A stretch of 64,000 nucleotides of DNA from Latrodectus hesperus (lineage: Eukaryota > Arthropoda > Arachnida > Araneae > Theridiidae), in the NCBI GenBank assembly GCA_037975125.1, contig CM075862.1, positions 46,216,277 to 46,280,276 of the forward strand, in the 5' to 3' direction. Below are positions 13,408 to 26,772 of this stretch, piece after piece (positions within the stretch are counted from its first letter, which is position 1; each line of letters starts with the position of its first letter). A model generated the notes under the pieces. The model worked only from the letters and a program-made list of their open reading frames with translations, was not told where the DNA came from and made no database searches. The translations under genes were made by a program, and so were the position numbers.

Positions 13408-13575
13408 AACTTTTTACTACATTAAATAATTAAATTAATTGATTGAACTACATTAATTATTAAAGAGAATTTTTAATCAATTAAATTAATCATTTAAATT
13501 AATTAAAGTGAATTTTCAATCTATTAAATTAATCAATTAAATTAATTTAAGAGAACTTTTAATCAATTAAATGAA
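13408..13575. repeat. 43-bp AT-rich minisatellite inside the Tigger-like element
   Basis: Units start at about 13467, 13510 and 13553 (period 43), each opening GAATTTT or GAACTTTT and containing TTAAATTAAT. A more diverged unit starts near 13408. It lies wholly within the transposon. Confidence 0.7.
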
Positions 13576-13639
13576 AATATAACATTTTTATTGATAAGGC
13601 ATTTACAAGTGCTGTAAATTAATTCAATATGTTTGTACA

Positions 13640-13925
13640 GTGCTCTAAATGAAAATCATTGTTTGCTGAACATCTCGGAGATATAAGCTGTTTCACTGCC
13701 TTCATCCGTTTCTAGGCAGCCAAGTCGCGCATCCGTTTGACAGTGAGAATTTGCATGTGGTCACACTCAGGCTAATGCTCTATCCACCTCAAAACAGTTT
13801 CAAAGCCAACAAAATGTTTCATTAGCTGATATCCTTGTGTCTGCAGCAATTTGGACATTAAGGTCAACTTCTTAATCAACACTTTAAATAAGCTGACCAT
13901 CATTTGCAATTTGAAACAAGAATCT
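13640..13925 (-). pseudogene. Tigger-like transposase C-terminal remnant
   Basis: Minus-strand translation in pieces gives GFETVLRWIEH, then ECDHMQILTVKRMRDLAA, then KRMKAVKQL and SETAYISEMFS. The 'F...L.W...Q.E.D..Q.L..KR.RDLAA.KR' pattern is the C-terminal tail of Tigger/jerky-type transposases. A stop interrupts after IEH and frames shift. No catalytic residues are present, which fits the deleted element containing it. Confidence 0.65.
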
Positions 13926-14184
13926 CACTCAAAATCCTTTCTCCTCTATTTCTTCAGCACTAACTTCTGAGCATACAGGAATTTTCAAAATAATGTTGTT
14001 GAATTCCTCACACACAGAAGTGACATCTCTCTCTCTTCATTCTCACCTTTTCCCTTCTCTTACATTTCCCTTTCTTGAGCTTTTCCTTTTTCTCATTTTC
14101 CATCTCTTCTCCAATCTAATTTATTTTTTTGAAATTTTGAAAGTGACTCTGATAATTGGAGTTCGTGTAATTAGAGTTCTAGTG

Positions 14185-17100
14185 TAATTTTCTTCCGACT
14201 TATATGACATAAAAAATTATAATTTAAAATGTTATTATTAGTTATTTTTTAGTTAATACTTTTATTTGGCTTTGATTTAAGACTTGTGTTTCATGATGTG
14301 AGAAAATTGAAAGTCAATATAAAAATTAATAAATTACGTTTATGTTATTTAGTTAAATATTTGCAATTTGTATTTTTATTTTATTAATTTGATTGCATTA
14401 GATATTTAAAATTGAAATTAATTTCTTTAAGTAAATAAATTTGATGAAATATTTTTATGTATTCAATAAACTAATTCAAATATTCAGCATAATAAAAAGA
14501 TTAAATATTTATTCATAAATATCTTTAATCTTTTTTTATTTTTTAGACAGTTGGAGATTGTAATATTTACCGTTGACGTACATTAGAATTTATTTTAAAT
14601 GAGAACAATTTTATCAATATATTTTTTTAAAGAATGAAAGGCGAATTTTATGAATAAACTATTTTTTTATTGTATCATCAGTTGATTGAAAAGAATAATC
14701 ATTTCGTTTTTGATAAAAAAACGTCTCATTATTTAAAAGGAAGATTGACTTTCTATTTCTTTTATGAAAATCATTTTCATTTAAAGACGCTAATTCTTTT
14801 CAAGATCGATTAATTAAAAGCATATGAGAATTTTATATCCTAAGTAAAAAATTAGTAATAAGAGGAAGGGATGAATTCACTTATAAGAGCCTTTTCCTAA
14901 ATAAGAGATTAATTAATTGCTTTCTCAGAAAATCGTTTTCAGTTTTAGAACAATGGCGTTTATTGTGGAATCCACATGACTTTTCTAAAGGATAATTTTG
15001 ATTCTATTTCAGAATCGATTCATTGAATTCTGAAAAATAGCAATTTGTTTAAAATATATTATGTTATTAATTTCGAATTTTTGTGTAGATAATTGTGAAT
15101 TACAAAAAGAGATTGTTTATGGACAATTCAATGTTGACTTTCCTTATTGATTTATTTTGTAGAGAATAAGATTTTAAAAAATATTTTATTACGAAGCTGG
15201 TTGTTTAAGTTAAAAAAAATTAATTAATTGTGTCATTAAATTAATCAGACTATCAAACATATGAGGCATTTGTGAAATTTAATAACAGAAACAATTAAAT
15301 ATAATAGATTATGCGAAAGCTCTTTTATCTTGAGTTTGGGATGCCTGAAATTGCAAACTTACAATGCTGCTATCAAAAGAAATTATCCGATTTATAAATG
15401 TTTTTTTAAGATTTGCCTCATAGCCAAGGGACGAAGTTCACAAATTCGTCCTCGGCCCTTCGAACAGGTGTATTTTTTCACACGTTTACACCTCCAAACT
15501 CTTAATGACTCATTAAATGTTGATACAATGATCTCTGCTACTGTCTTGAGTAGATTTTAAACTGAATTGGATTCATTTTCAGTTTCAGGCAGTAAATGTT
15601 TTCCAGCTGTTTACCATTAAAATCAAAGAAATAGTTCCGGATGTCAAAATGAAACATTATATTTAAATTTTAGTCTCCAGTAATCTTTTTAGTCTTGTTC
15701 AATTGTTTATTTTTGGTTATGAATTAAACTTGGTAATGCATTAAATATCCGTAGTAAGGAAGTATTTATTCCTACGGATATTATTCATGGAAATATAAGC
15801 CTATTATAAATGATACCCTAACAGCAGTTAACATATATGCACCGAAAATGTTATGTTCAATTGTTTTTAAATATTGGACACTTCTTTTTAATATCGTTCT
15901 CATATGTCAGTTATTGTTGTAATGGGAATAAAATATTTAACTGATATATGTTTGACAAAACTGTTGGTAATGTATTTATTTGATAATTTGGATAAAATGA
16001 TTCGCCACACATTACCGTGGCATATTTCTATTTATGGCATGAAATATCTGTTTGGTTATACGGAATGTTTAGCAATCGTATATTCGGTTTTTGAGAACTA
16101 AAATATGCGATTACTTTTTTCTTGTTTAATTTATTATTTTATGACATGTTCTCTTTAATTTTGATTTCTTCGAATTGTGTACAGTATACGGCTTATTTAT
16201 CTTTTAAGATGATTGTTTGCGTCTTCAGTCCATCAGTTCATGGGTCCATCTCTGAAACCACAAGAATGTATGCGTAAGCATAATGGTTGATTTCCATTAG
16301 AGTCTTTATAAAGAATTTTGATTGATATAGAAATAACAAAAGTAAATCCATCAAAAGTTTTATGTGAGAAAATTAAAAGACCAATGTAAAATATAGTAAA
16401 TTATAGTTTTATTTTTATTATTATTAGATTAAATTTCTGGGATTAGCATTTTTATTTTATTATCCTTATAATGGATGAGATATTAATGATTTTTCCAGAA
16501 CAAAAAATCAAACTAATCCAATTATTTAAATTTTGGTTGTATGGATATGATTATAATTTATATTTTATTGACAAATTAACAAGAAAAGAAAAAAATTTAA
16601 ATATTTTTTAAAACTAATTTTTAATTGTTTTGTTAAAAAAACTGATAATTTATATTTAAAATCCTTGCTACAGAAATTAAAAGTTTTAAATAAGTATTCT
16701 GTTTGGTAATTCACACTAAATAGGTAATTTTACCTAAATAGGTAAAACATAGATAATTCTTGTTGTATTTTGTACTTAATTCACAGTTACATATAAAATA
16801 ATTATAATGTTGAGACTTTGCATAGTAATTAATCCAATATTTATTATATCGTTAAGATCATAATAAGTACAAGATGATAAGTTGTAAAAAATAAATTCAA
16901 TATTTTATGTCATTAAATACAACATATAGTTAGATGTTTTTATATATATATTTAAAAATATTAAATTTTTTTAAGTATATTTAATGTTAAAATATGTATT
17001 TAATAAGTAAATCTGTTTATGTTTTTTTTTAATTTTCAAGGGTTTATTTTAAAAATTGACAGTTTATAATATCAATAATTGTGTGTGTGTGTGATGTAGA

Positions 17101-17565
17101 GGGTGAAAAAGAAAAAAATTAACCTGTGTACATATGAAACCCTTATTTCATATCCGATTAATTAAATGGATGGAAATTTTTACACATTGTTGATTAAAAG
17201 TATATAGTATTGATTGCGATGACTTTTTTGAATAATGCTGAGTTTACGGTTATAAAATAGTGAACGAACTTTGAAATTTTCGAATGGCAAAATCATTTTT
17301 TCTAGTTCGTGTTAATCATTTGCTGGAAAAACATTATAAAGGAATAAAATAAACACAGAGAGGAGCAGTTTGTGAGGTACTTTCCCTATTTCACAGAAAT
17401 AGACAGTTATTGCAGCAATTACAAAATATCACTTGCGAAGAATTACTAGCTTTTAAGAGATGTAGGGGAAAATGTTTCTTGAATTCAAATAATCCTATAC
17501 AAAATGACGCTTATAATGTAAAGAGGTAAATTGATAAAATTGTTTTTATCTTAATAGGGAAAATA
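14185..17565. other. AT-rich intergenic DNA (3.4 kb)
   Basis: No gene or known element is recognised on either strand. It contains a short hairpin at 15744-15782, a direct duplication of TAAATAGGTAA near 16716-16745 and a (GT)7 run near 17080. Short ORFs such as 15330-15560 and 15904-16101 match nothing I know. Confidence 0.55.
15744..15782. repeat. 11-bp inverted repeat
   Basis: aatatccgtag at 15744-15754 is the exact reverse complement of 15772-15782. The spacer is 17 nt and can partly pair (aagga / ttcct). Confidence 0.75.
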
Positions 17566-17973
17566 TTACGAAAATATTGGTAATTTATGAGCGAAATCTA
17601 AAGCTGGCCATGTTTTATAAGAAAAGTACACGAGTTGGTAAAAATTTAAAGGAACTGGAATGAGTCGTGACAGATCTAGGTCCGGGACACCATCTATACC
17701 AGGAAAAGATGGTGAGAAAATACACAACATGTTTACTTCAGTCCATTGTATACTGCAAAAAAGCGTTACTTGTGGTTTGGATTTACCAAAAATTACAATT
17801 TCAAGGCGTTTGCACTGTGTTCTGCGAATATTCTCTGTATGTTTCATTGCATCCAGATGTGGTGTATAGTCTGATGATGAGCAGTTACATGTAGACTTCA
17901 CTATGCACTGCGAGTATTTCCTTATATGTTTCACAGCAGACAGATAAGACAGTCTGATGATGAGCAGGTACAT
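17566..17973 (-). CDS. Unrecognised 135-codon ORF, probably not a gene
   Basis: This is among the longest open frames in the window not explained by transposons or (AT)n. The predicted protein is 135 residues with scattered Cys and aromatic residues. I see no domain, signal peptide or family motif. The N-terminal half is built on an 86-bp tandem duplication of the DNA, which can keep a frame open by chance. There is no clear splice context or poly-A signal tying it to other exons. It could be an exon or an old repeat, but chance is the favoured explanation. Confidence 0.15.
   Translation of the reverse strand: MYLLIIRLSYLSAVKHIRKYSQCIVKSTCNCSSSDYTPHLDAMKHTENIRRTQCKRLEIVIFGKSKPQVTLFCSIQWTEVNMLCIFSPSFPGIDGVPDLDLSRLIPVPLNFYQLVYFSYKTWPALDFAHKLPIFS
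17822..17972. repeat. Two-unit tandem duplication, 86-bp period
   Basis: CTGCGAATATTCTCTGTATG at 17822 recurs as CTGCGAGTATTTCCTTATATG at 17908. Both units continue with TTTCA, then 'agtctgatgatgagcag.tacat' (ending 17890 and 17972). The second unit carries a small deletion. Confidence 0.8.
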
Positions 17974-18055
17974 TAAACTAGGGAAACATTTTTCTTATTA
18001 AATATATTGATGATAATAGATGAAAAAAGCGCACTTTAAATGGAAACGTTGATTT

Positions 18056-18300
18056 TTATCCTACGTCGGGATAAGCGGCCTTATCGGCCATAAGTTCTCT
18101 TGCAGCCCAATAAAAATTAGTCTTATTATGAAAGTTATCAAGCAAACAATTCAAAAGAGAGAAAGCGCAAGGACAGTTTGTCAAATGAATAAAGTCATAA
18201 AAGCTCCTGAAAGACACAAGGGTAGAGTAGAGATGGGACCTCGCCATTACGGCTTAAGGGTCCCTGGAGAAAGTCATGTCCAGTCAAAATTCTGAAATTG
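18056..18300 (-). pseudogene. LINE ORF2 C-terminal remnant
   Basis: Minus-strand frames give LTGHDFLQGPLSRNG followed, after frame changes, by NFYWAARELMADKAAYPDVG. The 'LTGH' start of the post-RNase H domain and a terminal 'YW.ARELM' block fit I-type LINE C-termini and resemble the remnant at 985-1455. The middle Cys/His residues are no longer readable. Too decayed for family placement. Confidence 0.5.
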
Positions 18301-19085
18301 GCTGTGAAAATGGAGCGTGGAAGGCACATGGGGAGTGGAAAGTTTAACAGGGAACCCAAACGTTAATACCAAGAGATACATTCACTGGCCGATTGAAAAA
18401 CAATTCTGGATATTATACCACAGCCTTTACACGGAACCAGCAGGTAACTCTGCATTGTCAACACATTTGTTCTTGGTCCTTACTTTTTTAAGGAGGTCAA
18501 TATGACAATGAACACAGATCCGTCGCATACATTCCCTAGACATCAGTTCTGCAAAATTGCGTTATTTCAAAGAGAAAATCTCATTATTGCCAATGTGAAG
18601 ATTCAGGAGAGATACCTTTCCACTTCTTCCAGTATGCTTCCGGTCAATGCTACAAAAATTATTTTGTGCTTTCTGAGCGGCCATATCAAATCACTTATAT
18701 TTCATTTCTCTTTTCAGAGTACCATTGGTGTGGGGCTGTTCAAACCTCCCCTAATCATCTTATTTGTCTAAATTTAACAGTTTTTGAGATTTTAAGGAAT
18801 CCGATTTTATTTTTGGACATGTTTGGTTTTAAGGAGATGGTGTAGCTTAGGTACATCATCTGGGGTTAGAAGCAAAAACAGCAACTCTTTTGTAATCAAG
18901 TCATTTCCAATAATTTTACAAATGAATAGGCATCGCAGTCCACCAACCTAACTATTCCAATTTTCCAGTTCTAGAATAATCTGAAATTTAAGGTTAAGGA
19001 GCCTGGTTGAAAAATAATGGAAAGTAGTTTAAAATTAATGAGTAAATGTTATTCATTCATTTGATATAATAATTACAAATTTAAT
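18301..19085. other. Unassigned moderately GC-richer segment
   Basis: It directly continues the LINE remnant and may be more of the same or another old element. Two short plus-strand ORFs (18317-18505, 18502-18771) abut, but neither product resembles a family I know. Function unassigned. Confidence 0.4.
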
Positions 19086-20111
<1,026 letters not shown>

Positions 20112-20403
20112 CTTTCCGCACTACAAAGGGACAGAAGTAATGGCACCCTTTATAATGTTCGTGTCTTCGTTGCTCCGAAAGTGAATGTGTCTTCGAAATT
20201 GAGAAGAAGAAAAGCAGAACTCGAGATTTGGCCTGTTACCAATGGAGGTATCATTTCACATAGAGAATAATGCGATCACGACATAAATTATGGGCTCTAT
20301 CCACTAATAGTAAATAATTAAGACGGATCTTTGATTGGGATTCGAACTCACTACTTTCAGATAACAAGAAAATGAACTAACCAAATGGCTCACCATGGAT
20401 TTA
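20112..20403 (-). mobile_element. SINE-B copy 3 (tRNA-derived)
   Basis: Minus-strand head: CCATGGTGAGCCATTTGGTTAG (box A region) and GAGTTCGAATCCC (box B), then 'gatccgtctt' and 'gtgaaatgatacctcc'. The last block is shared with the copy at 42122-42356. The 3' half is diverged. Confidence 0.75.
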
Positions 20404-22668
20404 ATGTAAGTCTAATATTGTATTTTAAACTAACCTTGGTAAGATCTAAAAAATTAATGCAAAAAGAAAAACTAAATTATATTCTAGTTGTTAGTCATAA
20501 GAAATTTTTAATGAAAAGAATAGATAATTTAGTTTACTTCTTACGTTCATTGAGAATGGATAATTCAGCATTGATTTTTTGATATGGCACCTTATTTTAA
20601 AAGAAATATCTTTTTTGATTGGTGTTAATTACTATACACATTTGTCGTTGATGGATTGAAAAAAAGGTGATTTTCGATTTTCAAAAACGCTTTTCCTTAA
20701 AAATTGTATTCATTAAATTCTCCTTTTTTAAGAAAAATATGAGAAATTTTTGAAAAAAAAAATCCTTTGTATTTGCATTTTTGTTGTGTTCAAATAAAAA
20801 TCAAATGTGAAATTAGAGAATATTCTTGTGTTTTATAGTTTACAGTAACATCAGACTGAATTTACATAATATTATTAAAACTTTGGTAAATTTAAATGAA
20901 GCACGTATTTTATTAATTTTTGCACTTGATGCACACATGCATCTAATTTTTCAAAATTAATTATAAATTCAAAAACTGACGAAATGCAAAAAGCGATGAT
21001 TTAAATAATTTTCAAATTTTATAGTTCCTGCTATAAATCTTAAATTATAGATAATAATATTAAATATTTTAGTTTGTTTAATAAACAATAACACATGAAG
21101 ATATTTTTTTGCAATTACAAATTTTGATAGATTATTGGTTATGATAATTTTTTCGTAATATTATTCTCTGAAAAGTGTACTTTCACAAAATACACTTAAA
21201 TTGCTTTATCAGTCCTTCGAGTAAATTTTTAAGTGAATGTTTTTAATATTTTATGTAAAAAATTAATTATTTAAGTAGATGAAGTATTTAAACAAAGGGA
21301 CTCTTTCAAATTGAAGTATATGCAGAAATCACCTCATCTTTTATAGTAGTTAATATAAAAATATATTGAAATTTGTGCTAATATAAGATTTACAATAAAT
21401 ACATGTAAATGAAATAGAACATAATATTCTTTATAATATTTCAGTCTGGAGTCTATTAGCGAGCATTAAAAAGTAAAAATAACTCAAGCAATATTTTTTA
21501 TTTGAAATTTTCTAAAATTCCCTTGTCAGGATAAAAGAAAATTTTCCTTAATATATGTTATCATTTATGAGGGTTAAAAAATAACTTTTCAGCTTTAACA
21601 ATTTTTCACACTTTCTTCACCTAGCAAATATTAACGTCAACATTTAGCAAATTTCGAGCCCAAGTGCATCGTAAAAACAAGGTGTAATCAGCATGTGTAA
21701 ACAATTCCCAATACTGCTTTAAGCAAAATGTTAAAGGGGGTTTGAAAGAAGACTGGAATTTTTTTTCCTAAAAAATAAAAGTGTAGAAATATGGATCACA
21801 CATGATTTAAGGTTGCTTGATAAGTCAATTTCTGTGTTCTCTTCAGCCCTATAAATTGATCGTTTATGGCCCTGGGCCTTTGGAATCACCTTCATTATTG
21901 CGTCATTTATCTTTCACTCTTATAAAAATGAAACTGCTCTTTTCTTTTACCGATAAGCGGTCTCGAAGATGTTTTCTTCTAAGTTCATTACGCAATATAA
22001 ATTTCCCTTCTCTCATCCAATTCTTGTCACGGAATATTACGAAAGACTATATGATCCTGTTGACAAAATGAAAACACATAAATCTTATGGCTATTAAAAC
22101 TAAGAACTTTAAGTTATAGCTAAAACATCTTTAGACACTGTGATGAGTGTACTTAACTATGAATGACCATATTAAAGGTTATACTAGTGTTTGAAATGTA
22201 GAGAAATTTATCTTAAAGAAAAAATCACATATTTTGTGTTATGGTAGTCCTTTCTGTTTCTTTGTGATAGATTATTAACAAATTCTATCAACATAAAGTA
22301 TAAAGAGACTTTCCTGACAACTAAATGGTCAGTTGTTGTAAACATGAAATGGAAATCTTTTCTAATTTTTTGTTTTCCCCTTCTTCAGCGAATGTGTTTT
22401 TGTTTTTCACAATACATCACTATTTTAAAACACTTTGAAACGCTGAGACAAAGAGTAACGATTTTAATATTTAATATCTTAGTAACTAACAATAGTTTCC
22501 AATCAACATACACAATCATTCTACTCATTTTCTCGTACTCATTCTACTCATTTTTACTGTACACAAGGCTTTATTTTGTGATTCATAAAATTCTATCTAG
22601 AAGTTGTTAATTAAACTATTTTACTATCTCTATACTTTTATTTGTTAGATGGCAGAACCTCGGATGGA
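20404..22668. other. AT-rich intergenic DNA (2.3 kb)
   Basis: No recognised gene or element. The plus-strand ORFs 21817-22071 (84 codons) and 22344-22610 (88 codons) have no features beyond hydrophobic composition and are probably chance. Confidence 0.55.
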
Positions 22669-23098
22669 TTTTTAGTTTTAGTTTGCTTTTGGTTTGCCAT
22701 ATGCTTGAATATATATTGCAACGTAGGGCTGTGAAGTAAACACCAGCAGGACTCCCTGTACCTAACCCAGGATGGTTCTACCAGTTTGGGTAGAGTCTGG
22801 TGGGAAGAAAGAATGAAGCACCAGTAGGTGAGTGCCACCCCTGCCTGTGTTCCCAACTCCAAACGCAACAGCTCAAATCAGCGTAGGAGGGTAGTTGCCT
22901 CTCTGCAGCCATTGACTGCCTCCACTGGACAAGTTTATTTAGACTTGTGCATTTAATTGTAGATTCTTGTCTTGTGCATTTAATTGACCTCGGGTCCCTG
23001 AGATGGTTTGTTCTTCAAATGGGAGGTTCCTGTGGTGGAATTTTGTTGGTGTCTCTAGTGGCTTAGGATGACCGTCCATCGAAGTTTTGCGACATCGA

Positions 23099-26000
23099 TT
23101 ATTCTTCATTGGTTCTTGGGCCCTCATCATCGTCATGTTCAGGGATTATTAGCTCCCTGTGCTCCAAGAGGAATGTTACCAACGAGATGATTTTGGCTTT
23201 TGCTTGCGGATGGTGGATAACATTTTTCAACCATTCTATTCTCAGGTGTTCGTTGGGGGTAGTAAAATGCCAGGACCTGGTGAGTGGACACGATGTGACA
23301 CAGTTAAGTGGGTCGCCCGTATGACCACATTCACAATTGTCGCTTGGTAGAGCACCAATTCTATATAGATAACTCGGGAATGGGCCATGTCCCATGATGA
23401 ACATAATTTGTCTTGGCCAGCATCGGTTATTAGGTTTAACCTTTGAATCTGTGTATCATATAAAAGGCAACCTGTAGTAGCTTGGTCCCATGACAGTTGC
23501 CGGGTTTGAATGATTTTGCTTTGAATTCATTGTTTTGGAAAAACCTTGGGTTGGCCAGATCTATTTGAGGTTCGGTCAATGTTGTGGCTTCTTTTGCCAG
23601 TCTGTCAGTGATTTCATTGCCTTCTAATCCGACGTGCGCTTTAACCCATCCGATATGTAGATTGTTGGTGATGTTGATCTCTCATTGGATTTCACGAGCC
23701 ATTGGACTTGTTGTGGTGGGGTTGCTTATGACCATGAGGGCTGCTTGGCTGTCTGACCATATGCTTCTTTTCTCTGCTCTTGTCTTTGCCAAGCTTACAA
23801 CTTTCAGAACAGCATACAGTTCCGCCTGAAAGACAGTGTTGTTTGAGTTGAGCCTGAATTTCTCTGAGTGGATGATGTTACCGTCTAAGATGGGTACAAA
23901 GGCGGCTCCTACATTATCTTCCATTTTGGAACCATCGGTATATATCTGACAGATGCTCTGATCCCTTTTTGGGTGTTCATCATCTCCTAGACTGATGTGG
24001 TTGTATACTTGGAAGTCTCCTGGGTGGATGGTGAGCTTGGAGACTTTTTCTTCAATAGAGTCTGTGCAGGTTTGCTTGATGGCGTTTTTGCTTTTGGCTT
24101 CCCTTTCGATGAAAAGATGTAGGGGCATAATCACTGTAATTGCATGGAGGACTGAAATGGCCGTTGTTCTAAAGGCTCCCGTGATGCTGAGGAGGAATTT
24201 TCTTTGGATTTTGTCCAGTAAGATCTGATTTTTTACACGTAGATTCCTACCCCATGTATACAATTGCCAAATGGGCCATAAATCTTTCGGCAACCGATTT
24301 GAAGAGGACGGCTGTGTTTTTGGGAGAAACCCCAGCTGGATCTCGCTAGCCATAGGAGCTGTTGGTGTACTCTAGAGACTTTGGCTCCTTGATTTTTAAT
24401 ATGAGTAGACCAGTTAAATTTTTCGTCCAGTATGACGTCCAACAGTTCTAGTGATTTAACTCTTTTTACTTTTAGCTTATCCAAGTAGATATGGGGGTCC
24501 AAACTGTAATTTTGTAAAGAGCATACAGTGTGACTTGTCTATTGAAATTTCCAATATTTGACTGGCATTTCCCTTCTTGAAGATGTTGAGAGCTTCTGTG
24601 GCTAGTCTGCCCAATTTTCTCTCGCTAATTGCCACGACCACAGATGTGAAATCATCTGCAAAGGCCTGGAGGGTGATATGCGAGTTTGCGTCGATGTCTT
24701 TCCCAATTGAGGACCAGTTCAATTGCAAAGGTTCGTCAGCGAGCAGATTCCACATAATTGGGCCGCTGCATAATCCTTGTGGGTTGCCTATTGATTGTTT
24801 TTGTATTGCCAGATCTTGGTTTGTGTTTATCGCCACTTCTCTGTTTTCCAGGTTACTGATGAGGATGTTACGTATTTTTGAAGGGCAACCTTTGCTGTCT
24901 AGAACCTGCATGATGTAGTTATGTGGAACTGAGTCAAAGGCTCCTTTAATGTCAAGGGAGATGATGTAGCAATGTTAACCGATGTATTGGCTGCGTTGAT
25001 ATTTTGCAAAAGGTATTGTAGTTCATCCTCCACTGACTTTCCTTGTCTAAAACCAAACTGGCTGTCATGGAGAAGGTGGTTATTCTCAAGGTAGTAGGTG
25101 AGTGTTGTAGTGATTATCTTTTCTAGTAGTTTACCCAATGTTGATAATAATGTAATTGGTCTGTATGACTTCACGTGGTTTGTGTTTTGCCCTTCTTTAG
25201 AGAAGAGAATGATGGTTCCGAATTTTAGGCTCTGTGGGAAGTGGTTGAGTTTCCAACAAGTCTGGAGAAACGTAGTCAGCAGTGTTGGGAAGTTTTGGTG
25301 GATTATTTTAAGGATGATATTGTCTATTCCATCTGGTCCGGGGGCTTTTCCATTTGGGAGAGATGTTATTGTTCGAGTGATTTCTCCTTGTAGATTCAGA
25401 TGTTGGTTGAAGTCTGGTTCTGAATTATCTTCTGGATGGCTAAATGGGTAGATGGTAGATGCTTGATGGGAAAAAAGTTTTTCAAGGATTTTCTTTGCAA
25501 AGTTGATTGAATTGCCCATTTTGTGTTCTTGTGCTAAGCTAATTTGCTGGGGGTGAAGATTTTTTAAATGTAGCTTTATAGATTTTCCCATATGGGTTTT
25601 TAGCGGAGGTGCAAATTTGGCGTCAGTAGGCTCATTTTGCCGATCTAATTTCTTTAATAAAGGTGGCTTTAGCTTTTTTTATATGTAAGAGAGAGTCTGG
25701 CTTTGCATTCGTTGATGCGTGTTGTGCTTGGCGTCTGAGGGAGTTGAGTTTTCTTTTCTTGTTTGCCATTGCCGGATTCCACCAGTTGGGTAAGATGTTA
25801 TGTTTATGCTTTTTTTAAAAGCTTTGGTACAGCTAGTTACAAGTTGGTCCTGTAGTGCTAAGGTGACTTCATCTAACTGGTTTTTTGTGTGGCAGTCTAA
25901 GAGGTTCTGTGTTATTGTTGGTATGAAAGGACGAAGAATAGTTATGAATTTTTTATGGTTCCCATATTTTGCTGTAAATCTTGTGATTATATGTGAGTCC

Positions 26001-26745
26001 GGAAGTTTGGTTAGTTGGATCTGGATGTATTTATGGTCGCTTAAGGATTCGATGTTTAGAACTTTCCATGTACATGTTGTGACCAATGTCAGGTTTTAAG
26101 CAATTGTTATATCCGGCCATCCTTCCTGAGTTGAAGAAAAATAAGTCGGTGGTGCTCCCATTGTATTCAGTGGAGGTAGTTGGTGGTTATGAATTCCAAT
26201 AGTTGTTCTCCTCTGGAGTCATTGTTTTTATAGCCCCAGAGCATATGGTGCGCATTTAGATCTGCTCCCAGGAGGTAGTCCTCATTGCCTAGTTTACTGT
26301 GTATGTGTTCGAGATCTTGGATTGTGTCCATGATGGTTGGTTCAGATGTTTGTCGATCTGTGGTTAACTGGTGGACTGTATGCTGAGATGATTGTGAGGG
26401 AATTTTGGTTACTGAAATTTTTACTGCTATTGCTGTTGCGGTTTTGCAGAGTAGGATTGGGTTGATGTTAGCTGTTGCAATTATTCCCGCTTTGGTATTG
26501 ACCGCGAGCCAGTATGTCCACGAGCTTGGTATGCCCAGTATTTTATTGTCCTTGTTCAGGTGGGGTTCTTGGATGACGAAGATATGGACGTTGTATGTAT
26601 TTCCAATGATTTGTAGTTGGTCAGTCGGTGCGCTGGATCTCATTAAGTTGATTTGGATGACAGTGGTTTTTGGAGGACTGTAGTGGGACTGGTGATTATC
26701 TCTATGGGTTGGGTCGTTGGTGGTTTGGTTGTTATAGTTGGTCAT
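23099..26745 (-). pseudogene. LINE ORF2: APE endonuclease, reverse transcriptase and RNase H, frameshifted
   Basis: Endonuclease (26745 to about 25950): IFVIQEPHLNK with the catalytic Glu, LLGADLNAHHMLWG (DxN), and ESLSDHKYI with the SDH motif. Reverse transcriptase (about 25590-24480): GKAPGPDGI, SYRPITLLSTLGKLLEKI, QFGFRQGKS, GNPQGLCSGP and the catalytic AFADDFTS. RNase H (about 23990-23590): IYTDGSKMEDN (Asp), VFQAELYAV (Glu), IWSDSQAAL (Asp) and GNEITDRLAKE (Asp), so all four acidic residues survive. The C-terminal GHGPFPSYLYRIG...CECGHTG domain ends at 23099. Reading frame changes at least five times (near 26120, 24905, 24490, 24350 and 23500). The product would copy element RNA into nicked target DNA. 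Confidence 0.92.
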
Positions 26746-26772
26746 GTTAAAATTGTTGCAGTTGTTGGTAGC

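Larger units (their letters stand above)
13265..14184 (-). mobile_element. Tigger-like nonautonomous element, 920 bp, TA-flanked
   Basis: The left end reads CAGTAGAACTTTAACTATCC from 13265 after TA (13263-13264). The right end on the minus strand reads CACTAGAACTCTAATTACAC from 14184 before TA (14185-14186). These form a terminal inverted repeat of the pogo/Tigger type. Inside are only the C-terminal part of a Tigger transposase and an AT-rich minisatellite, so this is an internally deleted derivative of a longer element. It is distinct from the copy at 8292-10026, whose ends are related but not identical. Confidence 0.8.

Noticed and set aside
18317..18771. Two abutting plus-strand ORFs as a host gene
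   Set aside because: No domain is recognised, and they adjoin a LINE remnant in a region likely to be old repeat DNA.
23109..26683. Plus-strand ORFs of 60-117 codons
   Set aside because: Shadows of the minus-strand LINE coding sequence, where the recognised motifs lie.
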